The notes beneath the pieces were generated by a model, which saw only the letters and a list, made by a program, of their open reading frames with translations, had not been told where the DNA came from and did no database searches. Shown in pieces: positions 53,803 through 62,048 of a stretch of DNA of 64,000 nt; position 1 is the stretch's first letter, and every line of letters starts with the position of its first letter. The DNA is from JBICHN01 sp043101845 (lineage in GTDB: Bacteria > Planctomycetota > Phycisphaerae > Phycisphaerales > UBA5793). A program made the position numbers and the translations under genes. Location of the stretch: assembly GCA_043101845.1 (NCBI GenBank), contig JBICHN010000004.1, positions 310,001 to 374,000 of the forward strand, read 5' to 3'.

Positions 53803-55689
53803 ATGAATTTTCGATCTGCGCTCGTAGCCGTACTTCTCAGTCTTGTGCTCGCCGCCGCGCCGTCGATCGCTCAGGCGCCGACGCTGGTGAACGGAACGGA
53901 AGGCAGAGCTCTGCCCAATCCCGGCGCCACGGGCGAATCCTTTACCGTGGCGATCGTACCCGATCGCACGACCGGCTGGGACTGGGGACTGAAGTACATG
54001 GAGCAGGCGGTCGACGAGTTGAATCTTATCGATCCCGACGCCGTCTTCACGGTCGGCGACATGGTGCAGGGCTATACGCGATCGACGGAACGATATGAAC
54101 GCGAGCTCCGCGACTACCGCCGCATCGTCGAGCGGCTCGACGCGCCGTTCTACCCGCTTCCCGGCAATCACGATGTCATCTCGGGCGAGCGCAATCCGGA
54201 GGACCACACCTTCGAGCGGCTCTACCAGCAGCACATCGGACCGCTCTTCTATGCCGTGCACTTTGACCGACTCAGCGCGATCGCTCTGTACACAGACGAA
54301 CAACTCGAGTCGCAGCCTCGACTGAGTGAAGACCAGATCGAATGGGCGCGGGCGCAGATCGATCGCGCGGTCGAGCGTCGTCGACCGCTCCTGGTCTTGA
54401 TGCACAAGCCGGTCTGGCGCTATCGCGACGGAAACTGGGACGCCATCCATCAACCGCTTGCGGACGCCGTCGAGAGCGGCGTTTCCGTCGTCGTCATCGC
54501 AGGACACTTTCACTCCCTCCAGCGTGAGGCGCCGCGGGATGGCGTGGAGTATCACCTCGTCGGGACCTGCGGCGGTTCGGCCGACCAGCACCCGTTCGCC
54601 GGTCATTTGCAGCATCTGACCTTCGTGAAGTTCGAATCGGGCGCGTCGCCGCGCGTCTGGCATCAGCCGGTCGGTGTAACGCTCGCGGACGACTTCGTGC
54701 TCGCCGACGACCAGAGCCGCGCGTTTCGGCTCAAGTCCTGGGATGATCGGTTTCAGATCGAGAATGTCATCGACCAACCCGCCCAGCACCCGGTGCGTGA
54801 CGAACTGCGCGTCCGTGTGTCGAATCCGATCGACCGACCGATCACCGTTGAAGCGAAGTTGCTTCGAGAGCGACCGGGTCCGACTTTCGTCGATGGGTAC
54901 TCGTTCACTTCGAACATCGAAGCGGATCTGTTCAATCCTTACACCTGGAACATCGACACTCCGTTTCGCGTCGCAGGCGAAGTCGAGCCGATCACGCTTC
55001 AGCCGAACGAAGAGACGACGATCACGATTCCCTTGCGCTGCGAAGCGCAACCGGGAATGATCACCCCGCCGCAGCTTCACCTCACGGCGACTTTCGAGGA
55101 CGATCACGGCCGGCGCGTCCCGGTCGTCATTCGTCGTCGGATTCCGTTGCGCATGCGGTATGTCATGACGGATGCAGGATCGCTCAACATGCCGATCGCG
55201 GCGTGTGAGTTCAGCGTCTACGACCGGCCCGAACGAAATCCCGAACTCGGGATCTATGCGGACGGCGACAAGCTTCGGCTCGCGCTTGTGGTCTACGACG
55301 AGACGCCGTGCTTCGCGGAAAGCCGGGACGCCACGGAACGCGTGGAGGACCCACGGTCAGACGCGGTGCGCCTCACGATCGGCGAAGGGCCGGACGAGAC
55401 GGTGTACCTTATCGAGCCGCTCGGCCCCTCCGGGGTGAGCTATCGCGCCCACCCGCTCGATGACGGGTGGAGGCTCGACCCCGCTCCGGAGGTGAACTGG
55501 GAGTCCGTCAGTCAGCAGGACGGGTACGGGCTCATCATCGACCTGCCGTTGCGTTCGGTCGGCCGGCCCGGCGAAGAGGTCCGGTTCAACCTCGAGGTCG
55601 CCGACAACGATGAGACTTACCACACGCAGTGGCGTCAATGGTCACACCCGGCGGCGGGAAGCGTTCTCGTCCTCCCGAGCCGCTTCTGA
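53803..55689 (+). CDS. Secreted calcineurin-like metallophosphoesterase
   Basis: 628 aa with a signal peptide (about 1-24, ending SIAQAP). Metal-binding motifs in order: PDRTTG (Asp 54), GDMVQG (85-90), GNHD (121-124), MHKP, and AGHFHSL. The C-terminal half is beta-rich with an immunoglobulin-like part and a final domain resembling carbohydrate-binding type 9 modules (YADGDKLRLALVVYDE, DAVRLTIGEG, VNWESVSQQDGYGLIIDLPL). It could be a phosphodiesterase or phosphomonoesterase bound to glycans. ATG 53803 has GAGGA about 5 nt upstream. It is divergent from the sulfatase gene. Confidence 0.85.
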   Translation: MNFRSALVAVLLSLVLAAAPSIAQAPTLVNGTEGRALPNPGATGESFTVAIVPDRTTGWDWGLKYMEQAVDELNLIDPDAVFTVGDMVQGYTRSTERYERELRDYRRIVERLDAPFYPLPGNHDVISGERNPEDHTFERLYQQHIGPLFYAVHFDRLSAIALYTDEQLESQPRLSEDQIEWARAQIDRAVERRRPLLVLMHKPVWRYRDGNWDAIHQPLADAVESGVSVVVIAGHFHSLQREAPRDGVEYHLVGTCGGSADQHPFAGHLQHLTFVKFESGASPRVWHQPVGVTLADDFVLADDQSRAFRLKSWDDRFQIENVIDQPAQHPVRDELRVRVSNPIDRPITVEAKLLRERPGPTFVDGYSFTSNIEADLFNPYTWNIDTPFRVAGEVEPITLQPNEETTITIPLRCEAQPGMITPPQLHLTATFEDDHGRRVPVVIRRRIPLRMRYVMTDAGSLNMPIAACEFSVYDRPERNPELGIYADGDKLRLALVVYDETPCFAESRDATERVEDPRSDAVRLTIGEGPDETVYLIEPLGPSGVSYRAHPLDDGWRLDPAPEVNWESVSQQDGYGLIIDLPLRSVGRPGEEVRFNLEVADNDETYHTQWRQWSHPAAGSVLVLPSRF

Positions 55690-55826
55690 GCGGACCGATC
55701 CCGATTTTCGCTGATTTCCCTCCCGCCGCTTCAGGCCGATAAACGATCGTCCGATGACCTCATCGAGCGCCGTCCGCCATGTCCCGGTGGGGCGCCGGTC
55801 CCGGTCGATCACCCTGGAGATTGAGC

Positions 55827-56237
55827 ATGGAAACGCGAGTCGAACGACGGCGCTTTCCGCGATTCCTGACGCCCCCGATGTACCACGCGCTCACGGTGCG
55901 GGTGACTCAGAACGAGGATGAATGGATTCATCGCGGGCACGCGTACAACCTGAGCCTCGGCGGGGCGCAGATCGAACTCGACGATCGCATCGACCCGGGA
56001 GCGAAGATTGCTGTTCGAATTCATCTCCCCCGTCGATTCGATCAGCCGCTTGGACTCACCGACGACGGTGGGGGTGATGTGCACGCGATCGGGAAAGTCG
56101 TCTGGGCGGCGGAGCCCGATCCGGACGAGCCCGGGGCCTCGCGGATGGCGGTCGCGTTCACAAGGTTCGTCCGGCCTGTCGACTGGCCTCGTCTGCGACG
56201 ATATCTGAATCAGGATTCCCTGCGCCGGGCGGCGTAA
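55827..56237 (+). CDS. PilZ-domain protein (2)
   Basis: 136 aa, essentially one PilZ domain. ERRRFPRFL at residues 5-13 gives the RxxxR c-di-GMP contact. AYNLSLGGAQIEL gives the N/DxSxxG motif, followed by VRIHLPRR and IGKVVWAAEPD, the normal strand order. ATG 55827 follows GGAGATTGAGC; the frame back to 55779 is not needed. A c-di-GMP receptor is likely; the partner is unknown. Related to the PilZ protein at 11.9 kb by motif only. Confidence 0.78.
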   Translation: METRVERRRFPRFLTPPMYHALTVRVTQNEDEWIHRGHAYNLSLGGAQIELDDRIDPGAKIAVRIHLPRRFDQPLGLTDDGGGDVHAIGKVVWAAEPDPDEPGASRMAVAFTRFVRPVDWPRLRRYLNQDSLRRAA

Positions 56238-56250
56238 CCAGCGTCGACCC

Positions 56251-56817
56251 TCAGATTTCCGTGACCTCGGCGGACTTCGCCTCGACGAGGTGATCGATTT
56301 CCGACTCGTGCTTCTTCGTCAGGTCCTGGACCTGATCCTTGCGACGCTTGATCTCATCTTCGGAGATGTGGGCGTCCTTGTCCTTGTCGAGCTGGTCAAG
56401 GTGCTTGTTCGCGTCGCGCCGGGCATTGCGGATGGCGACCTTCGCCTGCTCGCCCATGCCCTTCACCTGCGAAACGAGCTGCTTACGGCGTTCGCCGGAC
56501 AGGGGCGGAATCGGGACGCGAATGACCTTGCCGTCGGAGTGCGGATTCAGGCCGAGGTCCGCGGCTTCGATTCCCTTCACAATCGCCCCGATCGTGCCCG
56601 GGTCGTAAGGTTTCACGACGATCTGCGTCGGCTCGGGGGTTGAGATTGAGGCGAGGTTTCGGAGTTCGCTTGTGGAGCCGTACGCCTCGATCCGGACATG
56701 CTCGACGAGACCGGTTGACGCGCGGCCGGTTCGCACCCCGCGCAGCTCGCTCTTGAGGTAATCAAGAGCCTTGCTCATGTGCTCTTCACATTCGAGCAGA
56801 ATCATGTCCGGGTCCAT
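56251..56817 (-). CDS. frr: Ribosome recycling factor
   Basis: 188 aa, full length. Motifs: LKSELRGVRTGRASTGLVEHVRIEAYG in domain I, ISTPEPTQIVVKPYDPGTIGAI in domain II, and LSGERRKQLVSQVKGMGEQAKVAIRNARRD in the helix. It splits post-termination ribosomes with EF-G. GGAGG lies 8 nt before ATG 56817. It is not linked to pyrH or tsf here. Confidence 0.97.
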   Translation of the reverse strand: MDPDMILLECEEHMSKALDYLKSELRGVRTGRASTGLVEHVRIEAYGSTSELRNLASISTPEPTQIVVKPYDPGTIGAIVKGIEAADLGLNPHSDGKVIRVPIPPLSGERRKQLVSQVKGMGEQAKVAIRNARRDANKHLDQLDKDKDAHISEDEIKRRKDQVQDLTKKHESEIDHLVEAKSAEVTEI

Positions 56818-56985
56818 GTCGACGCCTCCGTTTCACGATGCGTTCGGCTCCCATCGGGGAGCGCATAGCATAGTGAGTCGAAGCTGGGCGTGCATGACCC
56901 GAGCCCGCTTGATTTGCATTCGCCGGGATGCGCGGTCGGGAATAATTCGACCGGCCATGCGTCCCGTGAGACGCAGGCGCCGCTC

Positions 56986-57174
56986 TCAGGCCGACATGAT
57001 GGCCGGTGAATCGGCGGGCCGACTCCAGCGCGATTCGCGTCCGCGCGGTTCGCGCGTCATTTGAAGGTGATCGAGGTAGCGACGAAGATCAAGGGCATCG
57101 AAACGCATCAGGAAATCGACGGCGGCGGTTGGGTTCAATCCGATGATCGCCTGAACGAGCTGGTCCTTGGTCAT
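56986..57174 (-). CDS. Small conserved-looking protein of unknown function
   Basis: 62 aa: MTKDQLVQAIIGLNPTAAV, then DFLMRFDALDLRRYLDHLQM, then a basic tail with REPRGRESRWSRP. The helical pattern (amphipathic helix, FD, LRRYLDHL, followed by EPRG and an aromatic/proline end) resembles small proteins I recall from varied bacteria, always of unknown function. There is no ribosome site just upstream of ATG 57174. The gene is divergent from the LpoB-like gene and sits alone. Codon use is in line with its neighbours. Confidence 0.55.
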   Translation of the reverse strand: MTKDQLVQAIIGLNPTAAVDFLMRFDALDLRRYLDHLQMTREPRGRESRWSRPADSPAIMSA

Positions 57175-57285
57175 GTGAGTGAATGCCTGTCGAAAGGGAG
57201 TCTGCGGTCCAGGGAAAGAGGACTCGACCTCCTGTCGAATCGCGGCCTCGAGCGGGAGTCTTATCGGAGGGCCGGCCGCGGAAAG

Positions 57286-57314
57286 TTGAATGATAACTCT
57301 TTTGGATGTATACG
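57286..57314 (+). promoter_or_regulatory. Promoter of the LpoB-like lipoprotein
   Basis: TTGAAT (57286-57291) and TATACG (57309-57314) with a 17-bp spacer. The first ATG of the long frame (57306) lies inside it, which favours ATG 57318, only 3 nt beyond the -10. Confidence 0.5.
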
Positions 57315-57317
57315 GTT

Positions 57318-57962
57318 ATGAGACGCACCACAGGATGTAGCCGCCCGACGCCCCGCCACAACACCTTGGCCCATGCGGTCGCCGCGGTCCTCATTGGATC
57401 GGTCGCGTTCGGAGTTCCGACCGGGTGTGAAACCCCCCGGAACCGAGGGGTGACCGACGAGATCCCGAGCGATGTTCGTGGCCCCGCGATCGGCTCCGGC
57501 CGCCTCTCGTCGAAGGAACTCGTGAACACGACCGATGTCATGGTCGAATCGATCGTCGCGTCGCTCGACGATCTTCGGCGTGACGATACGGGTCGCACGG
57601 TCATCGTCATGGATCGTCTCGTGAATCGCACCTCGGACCCGAGCGAAGAATTCGACATCTTCATCGCCCGCCTCCGCGCCGCGCTCAACCAGTCGGGCGC
57701 CAAGTATCAACTCACTTTCGTCGAAGATCCGCGGACAGCCGAGGGCGTGCGGAATCGCGTGCTCGAGGACCCGCTCAAGGATGACTACGAAACGCCCGGC
57801 CTGCGTCCGTACTACGCGTTGACCGGCCAGGTCTTTTCAATGAACCGGGCGCGGGAGAACTACTACGAAATCTTCTTCCAGCTGCTCGACCTTGATCCCG
57901 AGGCGCCGATCCGGAACGAGATCCGGTGGGAGAATTCGACCGGCTATCGATTCGCCCGGTGA
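57318..57962 (+). CDS. LpoB-like lipoprotein (putative PBP activator)
   Basis: 214 aa from ATG 57318. Lipoprotein signal with lipobox VPTGC (Cys 37). The domain after residue 60 has LVNTTDVMVESIVASLDDL, VIVMDRLVNRTSDP and LRAALNQSGAKYQ, in the order of LpoB-type penicillin-binding-protein activators (beta strand ending in a xNxT element). If correct, it would stimulate peptidoglycan synthesis from the outer membrane. The call is by pattern, not alignment, and a CsgG-like relative is an alternative. Confidence 0.55.
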   Translation: MRRTTGCSRPTPRHNTLAHAVAAVLIGSVAFGVPTGCETPRNRGVTDEIPSDVRGPAIGSGRLSSKELVNTTDVMVESIVASLDDLRRDDTGRTVIVMDRLVNRTSDPSEEFDIFIARLRAALNQSGAKYQLTFVEDPRTAEGVRNRVLEDPLKDDYETPGLRPYYALTGQVFSMNRARENYYEIFFQLLDLDPEAPIRNEIRWENSTGYRFAR

Positions 57963-57966
57963 CCGG

Positions 57967-58434
57967 TCAATCGTCGCCGGCGGGACCGAAATCGAGCAGA
58001 CGCTCGAAAATGACGAGATTCTGCGCTGTGTCCGGGTCCCAGCGGATCCCGACGATCTGGTAGCCCTCGGAAATCCCGAAGTGAAGCATGGGCCGATGGG
58101 TGTTGTTGCATTCGAAGCGAATGCTCGTGTACCCCTCGTTCTTCGACCAGTCCTGAGCGGCCTCCATGAGACGCGAGGCGATGCCGTTGCGTCGCCAGTC
58201 CGGGCGCACGCCGACCATCCATGCGAAGTGCACCGACGGTTTCAGTTCGAACCCGACATAGAAACCGACCGCGTCGTTCTTGATCCGGGCGGCGAGGCAG
58301 AGCACATTGTGGCGTCCGAGAAACCGTCGCTGGAAGGATTCGGCGGAGCGTTCCGGCCGGAACATCTCGTTGTGGAGATGAGCGAGCAGGGGCGTGTCTT
58401 TCGGATCGATGTTGTCAATGTCGAGTTCGGTCAT
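57967..58434 (-). CDS. GNAT-family N-acetyltransferase
   Basis: 155 aa. The acetyl-CoA pyrophosphate loop is VGVRPDWRRNGIASRLM (R/QxxGxG/A form). Strand 4 is HFAWMVGV and the final strand FGISEGYQIVGI. I chose ATG 58434 because AAGGA lies 7 nt upstream; ATG 58452 would overlap ribE by 4 nt. The acceptor is unknown. Downstream of ribE in the same direction and probably cotranscribed with it. Confidence 0.85.
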   Translation of the reverse strand: MTELDIDNIDPKDTPLLAHLHNEMFRPERSAESFQRRFLGRHNVLCLAARIKNDAVGFYVGFELKPSVHFAWMVGVRPDWRRNGIASRLMEAAQDWSKNEGYTSIRFECNNTHRPMLHFGISEGYQIVGIRWDPDTAQNLVIFERLLDFGPAGDD

Positions 58435-58448
58435 CGCGGAATCCTTCA

Positions 58449-59063
58449 TCAATCCGAGCGCCGATCATCGGCGAGACCCATGCGGCGGATTACATGGGCC
58501 ACGGCCTTGACGAGCATATCGGCTTCGAGATTCACGCGATCGCCAACTTGAGCCTCGCCGAGGGTCGTTTCTTCGAGTGTCGTCGGTATCAACGCGACCG
58601 AGAACGAACGGTCGTCCACCTCCGCGAGCGTGAGCGAGACCCCGTCGACCGCGACCGAGCCTCTGGGCGGGAAGTAATCGAGCAGCCCGGAGGGCGGTTC
58701 GATTCGCATCACGACCTCTTCGGACCCTCGCCGGACCTCGGCGATGCGGCCGACTCCGTCCACATGACCCTGCACGAGATGCCCCCCCAGGAGGGTCGAG
58801 GGGGTCACACAGGCTTCAAGGTTGACCCCGGCGCCGACGCTCAGATCGCCGAGCGTGGTGAGTCGGAGTGTCTGGGCGATCACATCGAAGCTGAGCCGTC
58901 CCTCGTCGGAATTCACGGTCAGGCAGCATCCGTTCACGGCGATCGACTCACCGTGGTCGGGGCGATGGCTCCACCCCGAGGCGTCGAGGACGAGTCGCCG
59001 TCCAAAGTCGACCTCTTCGACGGCGGCGACGGTCCCTCGATGCTGAATGAGTCCGGTGAACAT
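58449..59063 (-). CDS. ribE: Riboflavin synthase alpha chain
   Basis: 204 aa with two lumazine-binding repeats: MFTGLIQHRGTV, GESIAVNGCCLTV, then HLVQGHVDGVGRI and GSVAVDGVSLTL. Converts two 6,7-dimethyl-8-ribityllumazine molecules into riboflavin and a pyrimidine. The start MFTGLI is invariant in the family, so ATG 59063 is secure. No FMN riboswitch was recognised upstream. No other rib gene is nearby. Confidence 0.96.
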   Translation of the reverse strand: MFTGLIQHRGTVAAVEEVDFGRRLVLDASGWSHRPDHGESIAVNGCCLTVNSDEGRLSFDVIAQTLRLTTLGDLSVGAGVNLEACVTPSTLLGGHLVQGHVDGVGRIAEVRRGSEEVVMRIEPPSGLLDYFPPRGSVAVDGVSLTLAEVDDRSFSVALIPTTLEETTLGEAQVGDRVNLEADMLVKAVAHVIRRMGLADDRRSD

Positions 59064-59071
59064 CCGCCGAC

Positions 59072-59077
59072 AGCATA
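59072..59077 (-). promoter_or_regulatory. -10 hexamer abutting ribE start
   Basis: Minus-strand TATGCT ends 8 nt before the secure ribE ATG, with no Shine-Dalgarno sequence in between. Confidence 0.45.
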
Positions 59078-59266
59078 AGCGCGTCCGGTCGGATGGTCGT
59101 GGCCGATTCGTCTCAACCGCTTGACGGATGATCGGCCTGCCTCAATACTGCGAAACCTCGTCGCGCGCCCTGGGGGCTTCATTCCCCGCGAATCCGGCCC
59201 GGGCGCGCGAGACCTGCACGCGCGCCGGCCCGGCCGCGCCCCGACCTGTAAGGATGGACCACGCCG

Positions 59267-60439
59267 ATGATTCGATCTGCTTCCCGTCGCTGCGCCGACC
59301 TCGTTCGCACGCGTCTCAGCCTCGCCCTCGCGATCGGACTGGGCGTGTCGGGGCTGATGACCGCCTGCGCCTCCGATCCGGCGCCACCCCGTCGTGACGA
59401 CGCCTACATGATGACCATCGATCAGGCGAACGATCTCGACTATCAGATCGCCTGGCAGTCCGCGGTCGCGGTCGCCGCGAATGGCGGCGTGAACGCGATC
59501 TATCCGTACGACGACATCGTCGTCACGAGTGAGAACGGCCGCAACATTCTCTCGGCGCTCACCACGCGTGACGGGTCGCGCGCCTGGGACGCGGCGATCG
59601 GCGCGCCGCTCGAGCGTCTGCTCGGCGTGCGTCGCCAGGGCGATCGACTCTACGCCACGACGCAGAGCGACTTCTATGCGCTCGATTCGGCGACCGGCCG
59701 GCTGGAGCAGCATGATCGGTTCGCGGCCAATTACGCCGCCGGCACGCGGCCGATCATCCGCGGAGAGTACGCGATCTACGGCACCTCCGACGGGCGCGTC
59801 GTGTACCACCACATTCCCACGGGAATCGCGAAGGATGCGTATCGCTTCGAGGCGCCGATCGACATTGATGTCGCGCCGGTCGGCGACGCGGTCGCCGTCC
59901 TGACCCGCGACGCGTCGGTCAATCTGCACAACCCGATCGCGAACTCGCGCATGTGGCGAAACAACACGCTCGACCCCGCGGTCGTCACGCCCGCGGTCGG
60001 TCCGCTCGCCCTCTATGTCGTCAGTCCTGACCAGTCCGTCTGGGCCTTCCGTCTTTCGGATGGACGGGAAATCTGGCGTTTCCGCGCACAGCGTCCATTG
60101 CGCGACGAGCCGAAGTACCTCGACGGTCGCGTGTATGTCGCGGTTCCCGGCCAGGGCCTCGTCGCGCTCGACGAGGCGACCGGCGAGGTCATCTGGACGA
60201 CCGACGAGATCAACGGCGGAACACTGCTTACCCGCAAGAACGGAGATCTCATCGTCTTCGACGCGGACGATGCGCCCGGCTCCCGTGGCGGCCGGTTCTA
60301 TCGAGTCGACGAACGAACCGGCGATCTTCTCGGGACGGCTCGGACGCCCCGCATTTCGCTCGCCGTAGCCGACACCATGCAGAATGGGTCGATCTTCGGC
60401 GCCTCGTACGATGGACGGCTCCTCAAACTCGTGCCTTGA
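59267..60439 (+). CDS. PQQ-like beta-propeller lipoprotein (BamB-like)
   Basis: 390 aa. Lipobox LMTAC (Cys 34) follows a basic N-terminus and hydrophobic stretch. PQQ-type repeats with the usual order of strand, AxD/ALDSATG and W or Y occur repeatedly: DFYALDSATGRLEQ, SVWAFRLSDGREIWRF, LVALDEATGEVIW, FYRVDERTGDLL. This predicts a propeller facing the periplasm, like BamB of the outer-membrane assembly machine. No other bam gene is close, so a scaffold role is inferred. It ends 24 bp before purH. Confidence 0.8.
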   Translation: MIRSASRRCADLVRTRLSLALAIGLGVSGLMTACASDPAPPRRDDAYMMTIDQANDLDYQIAWQSAVAVAANGGVNAIYPYDDIVVTSENGRNILSALTTRDGSRAWDAAIGAPLERLLGVRRQGDRLYATTQSDFYALDSATGRLEQHDRFAANYAAGTRPIIRGEYAIYGTSDGRVVYHHIPTGIAKDAYRFEAPIDIDVAPVGDAVAVLTRDASVNLHNPIANSRMWRNNTLDPAVVTPAVGPLALYVVSPDQSVWAFRLSDGREIWRFRAQRPLRDEPKYLDGRVYVAVPGQGLVALDEATGEVIWTTDEINGGTLLTRKNGDLIVFDADDAPGSRGGRFYRVDERTGDLLGTARTPRISLAVADTMQNGSIFGASYDGRLLKLVP

Positions 60440-60452
60440 ATCGACCGTCGTC

Positions 60453-60458
60453 TATGAT
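60453..60458 (+). promoter_or_regulatory. -10 hexamer abutting purH start
   Basis: TATGAT ends 5 nt before the purH ATG. It lies in the 24-bp gap after the BamB-like gene, so purH appears to have its own leaderless promoter. Confidence 0.45.
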
Positions 60459-60463
60459 GGGCC

Positions 60464-62029
60464 ATGCCTGATCGCGTTCCCGTTCGTCGTGCGTTGATTT
60501 CCGTCAGTGACAAGACGGATCTCGTGCCGTTCGCCCGTGCTCTTGCGAGTCGCGGCGTTGAGATCGTTTCGACCGGCGGCACGGCGCGAGCCTTGACCGA
60601 GGCGGGCGTCGAGGTGACCTCGATCGATCAGATCACGGGCTTTCCGGAGATCATGGGCGGCCGCGTGAAGACACTGCACCCGAAGGTGCATGGCGGGCTG
60701 CTCGCCCGGCGCGATGACGACGGCCATGTCGCCGCGATGCGCGAGCACGGGATCGAGCCGATCGATCTCGTCTGCGTGAGTCTCTACCCCTTCGAGCGCA
60801 CCGTACGGGACCCGGACTCGGATCGTGACGAGATCATTGAGCAGATCGATATCGGCGGGCCGTCGATGATTCGCTCTGCGGCGAAGAACCACGACTTCGT
60901 GACCGTCGTGACTTCGCCAACGCAGTACGACCGAATCATCAACGAACTCAATTCAAACGACGGCGCCACGACTTCGAACCTTCGACAGGACCTCGCCGCG
61001 GCGGCGTTCAGCCGCACGGCGGAGTACGACGCGACGATCGCGGCGTGGATGCATCGGCGACAAGCCGCGAACATGCCGGACCAGCTTCGCTTCAGTTATA
61101 CGAAGACGATTGACCTCCGGTACGGGGAGAATCCGCACCAGCGGGCCGCGCTCTATCGTGATCCGGCGTCGCGGGGCCCCACCGTTGTCGGGGCGGATGT
61201 GCTGCACGGCAAACCGCTTTCGTACAACAACCTCAATGATGCGGCCGCGGCCCTTGCCGTAGTGCGCGACCTCGAACGGCCGGCGTTCGCGGTGATCAAA
61301 CATCTGAACCCCTGCGGGTGCGCAGTCGCCGAGAGTCTGCCGGATGCATTCGAGGGCGCGTACGAGGGAGACCCGCTCGCCGCGTTCGGTGGAATCCTGG
61401 CGACGAACCGCGTGATCGATCGGGCGACTGCGGAGCGCATCGCCGAGGGCGACAAGTTCTTCGAGGTGATCGTCGCCGTACGCTACGAGCCCGACGCGCT
61501 CGAACTGCTGCGCTCGCGATGGAAGAATGTGAGGCTGCTCGCCGTCGGCGACCACGAGCCCTCGCCATATCGAAAGCTCGAGTATCGCTCGATACCAGGC
61601 GGAATGCTCGTGCAGGACCAGGATATTCGGAAGCCGACGCCGCACGAATGGCGGCACGCGGCCGGTCCCGATCCCACCGAGGCGCGACTCGCCGACGCGG
61701 TCTTCGCCTGGACGCTGTGCAAACACCTCCGGTCGAACGCGATCGCGATCGTGAAGGACGGCTGCCTGGTCGGCGCCGGAATGGGGCAGGTTGATCGCGT
61801 GACCGCCTGCCATCTCGCGGCCCAGCGCGCGGGCGACCGCGCAAGCGAGGCCGTCGCCGCCTCCGACGCGTTCTTCCCGTTTGCGGATGGTCCGGCGGCG
61901 CTCACCGACGCCGGCGTCGACTTCATCGTGCAACCCGGCGGTTCGAAGCGGGACGAAGAGACGATTGATCTCTGCCGCGAGCGCGAGGTCACGCTCATGC
62001 TCACCGGCGTCCGTCATTTCCGGCACTGA
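60464..62029 (+). CDS. purH: Bifunctional AICAR transformylase / IMP cyclohydrolase
   Basis: 521 aa. Last two steps of IMP synthesis. The N-terminal MGS-like cyclohydrolase domain has ALISVSDKTDLV, STGGTARAL and GRVKTLHPKVHGG. The C-terminal transformylase has RYGENPHQ, KHLNPCGCA (Lys-His pair) and SDAFFPFADG, and ends GVRHFRH, the invariant family end. The start ATG 60464 is the first in frame. Convergent with the CaCA-like gene, 19 bp apart. Confidence 0.97.
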   Translation: MPDRVPVRRALISVSDKTDLVPFARALASRGVEIVSTGGTARALTEAGVEVTSIDQITGFPEIMGGRVKTLHPKVHGGLLARRDDDGHVAAMREHGIEPIDLVCVSLYPFERTVRDPDSDRDEIIEQIDIGGPSMIRSAAKNHDFVTVVTSPTQYDRIINELNSNDGATTSNLRQDLAAAAFSRTAEYDATIAAWMHRRQAANMPDQLRFSYTKTIDLRYGENPHQRAALYRDPASRGPTVVGADVLHGKPLSYNNLNDAAAALAVVRDLERPAFAVIKHLNPCGCAVAESLPDAFEGAYEGDPLAAFGGILATNRVIDRATAERIAEGDKFFEVIVAVRYEPDALELLRSRWKNVRLLAVGDHEPSPYRKLEYRSIPGGMLVQDQDIRKPTPHEWRHAAGPDPTEARLADAVFAWTLCKHLRSNAIAIVKDGCLVGAGMGQVDRVTACHLAAQRAGDRASEAVAASDAFFPFADGPAALTDAGVDFIVQPGGSKRDEETIDLCREREVTLMLTGVRHFRH

Positions 62030-62048
62030 TCTGACCGCCGTGGGCGCG

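Noticed and set aside
59064..59266. FMN riboswitch ahead of ribE
   Set aside because: The -10 element sits 8 nt before the ATG, leaving no room for a leader; no RFN element was recognised.
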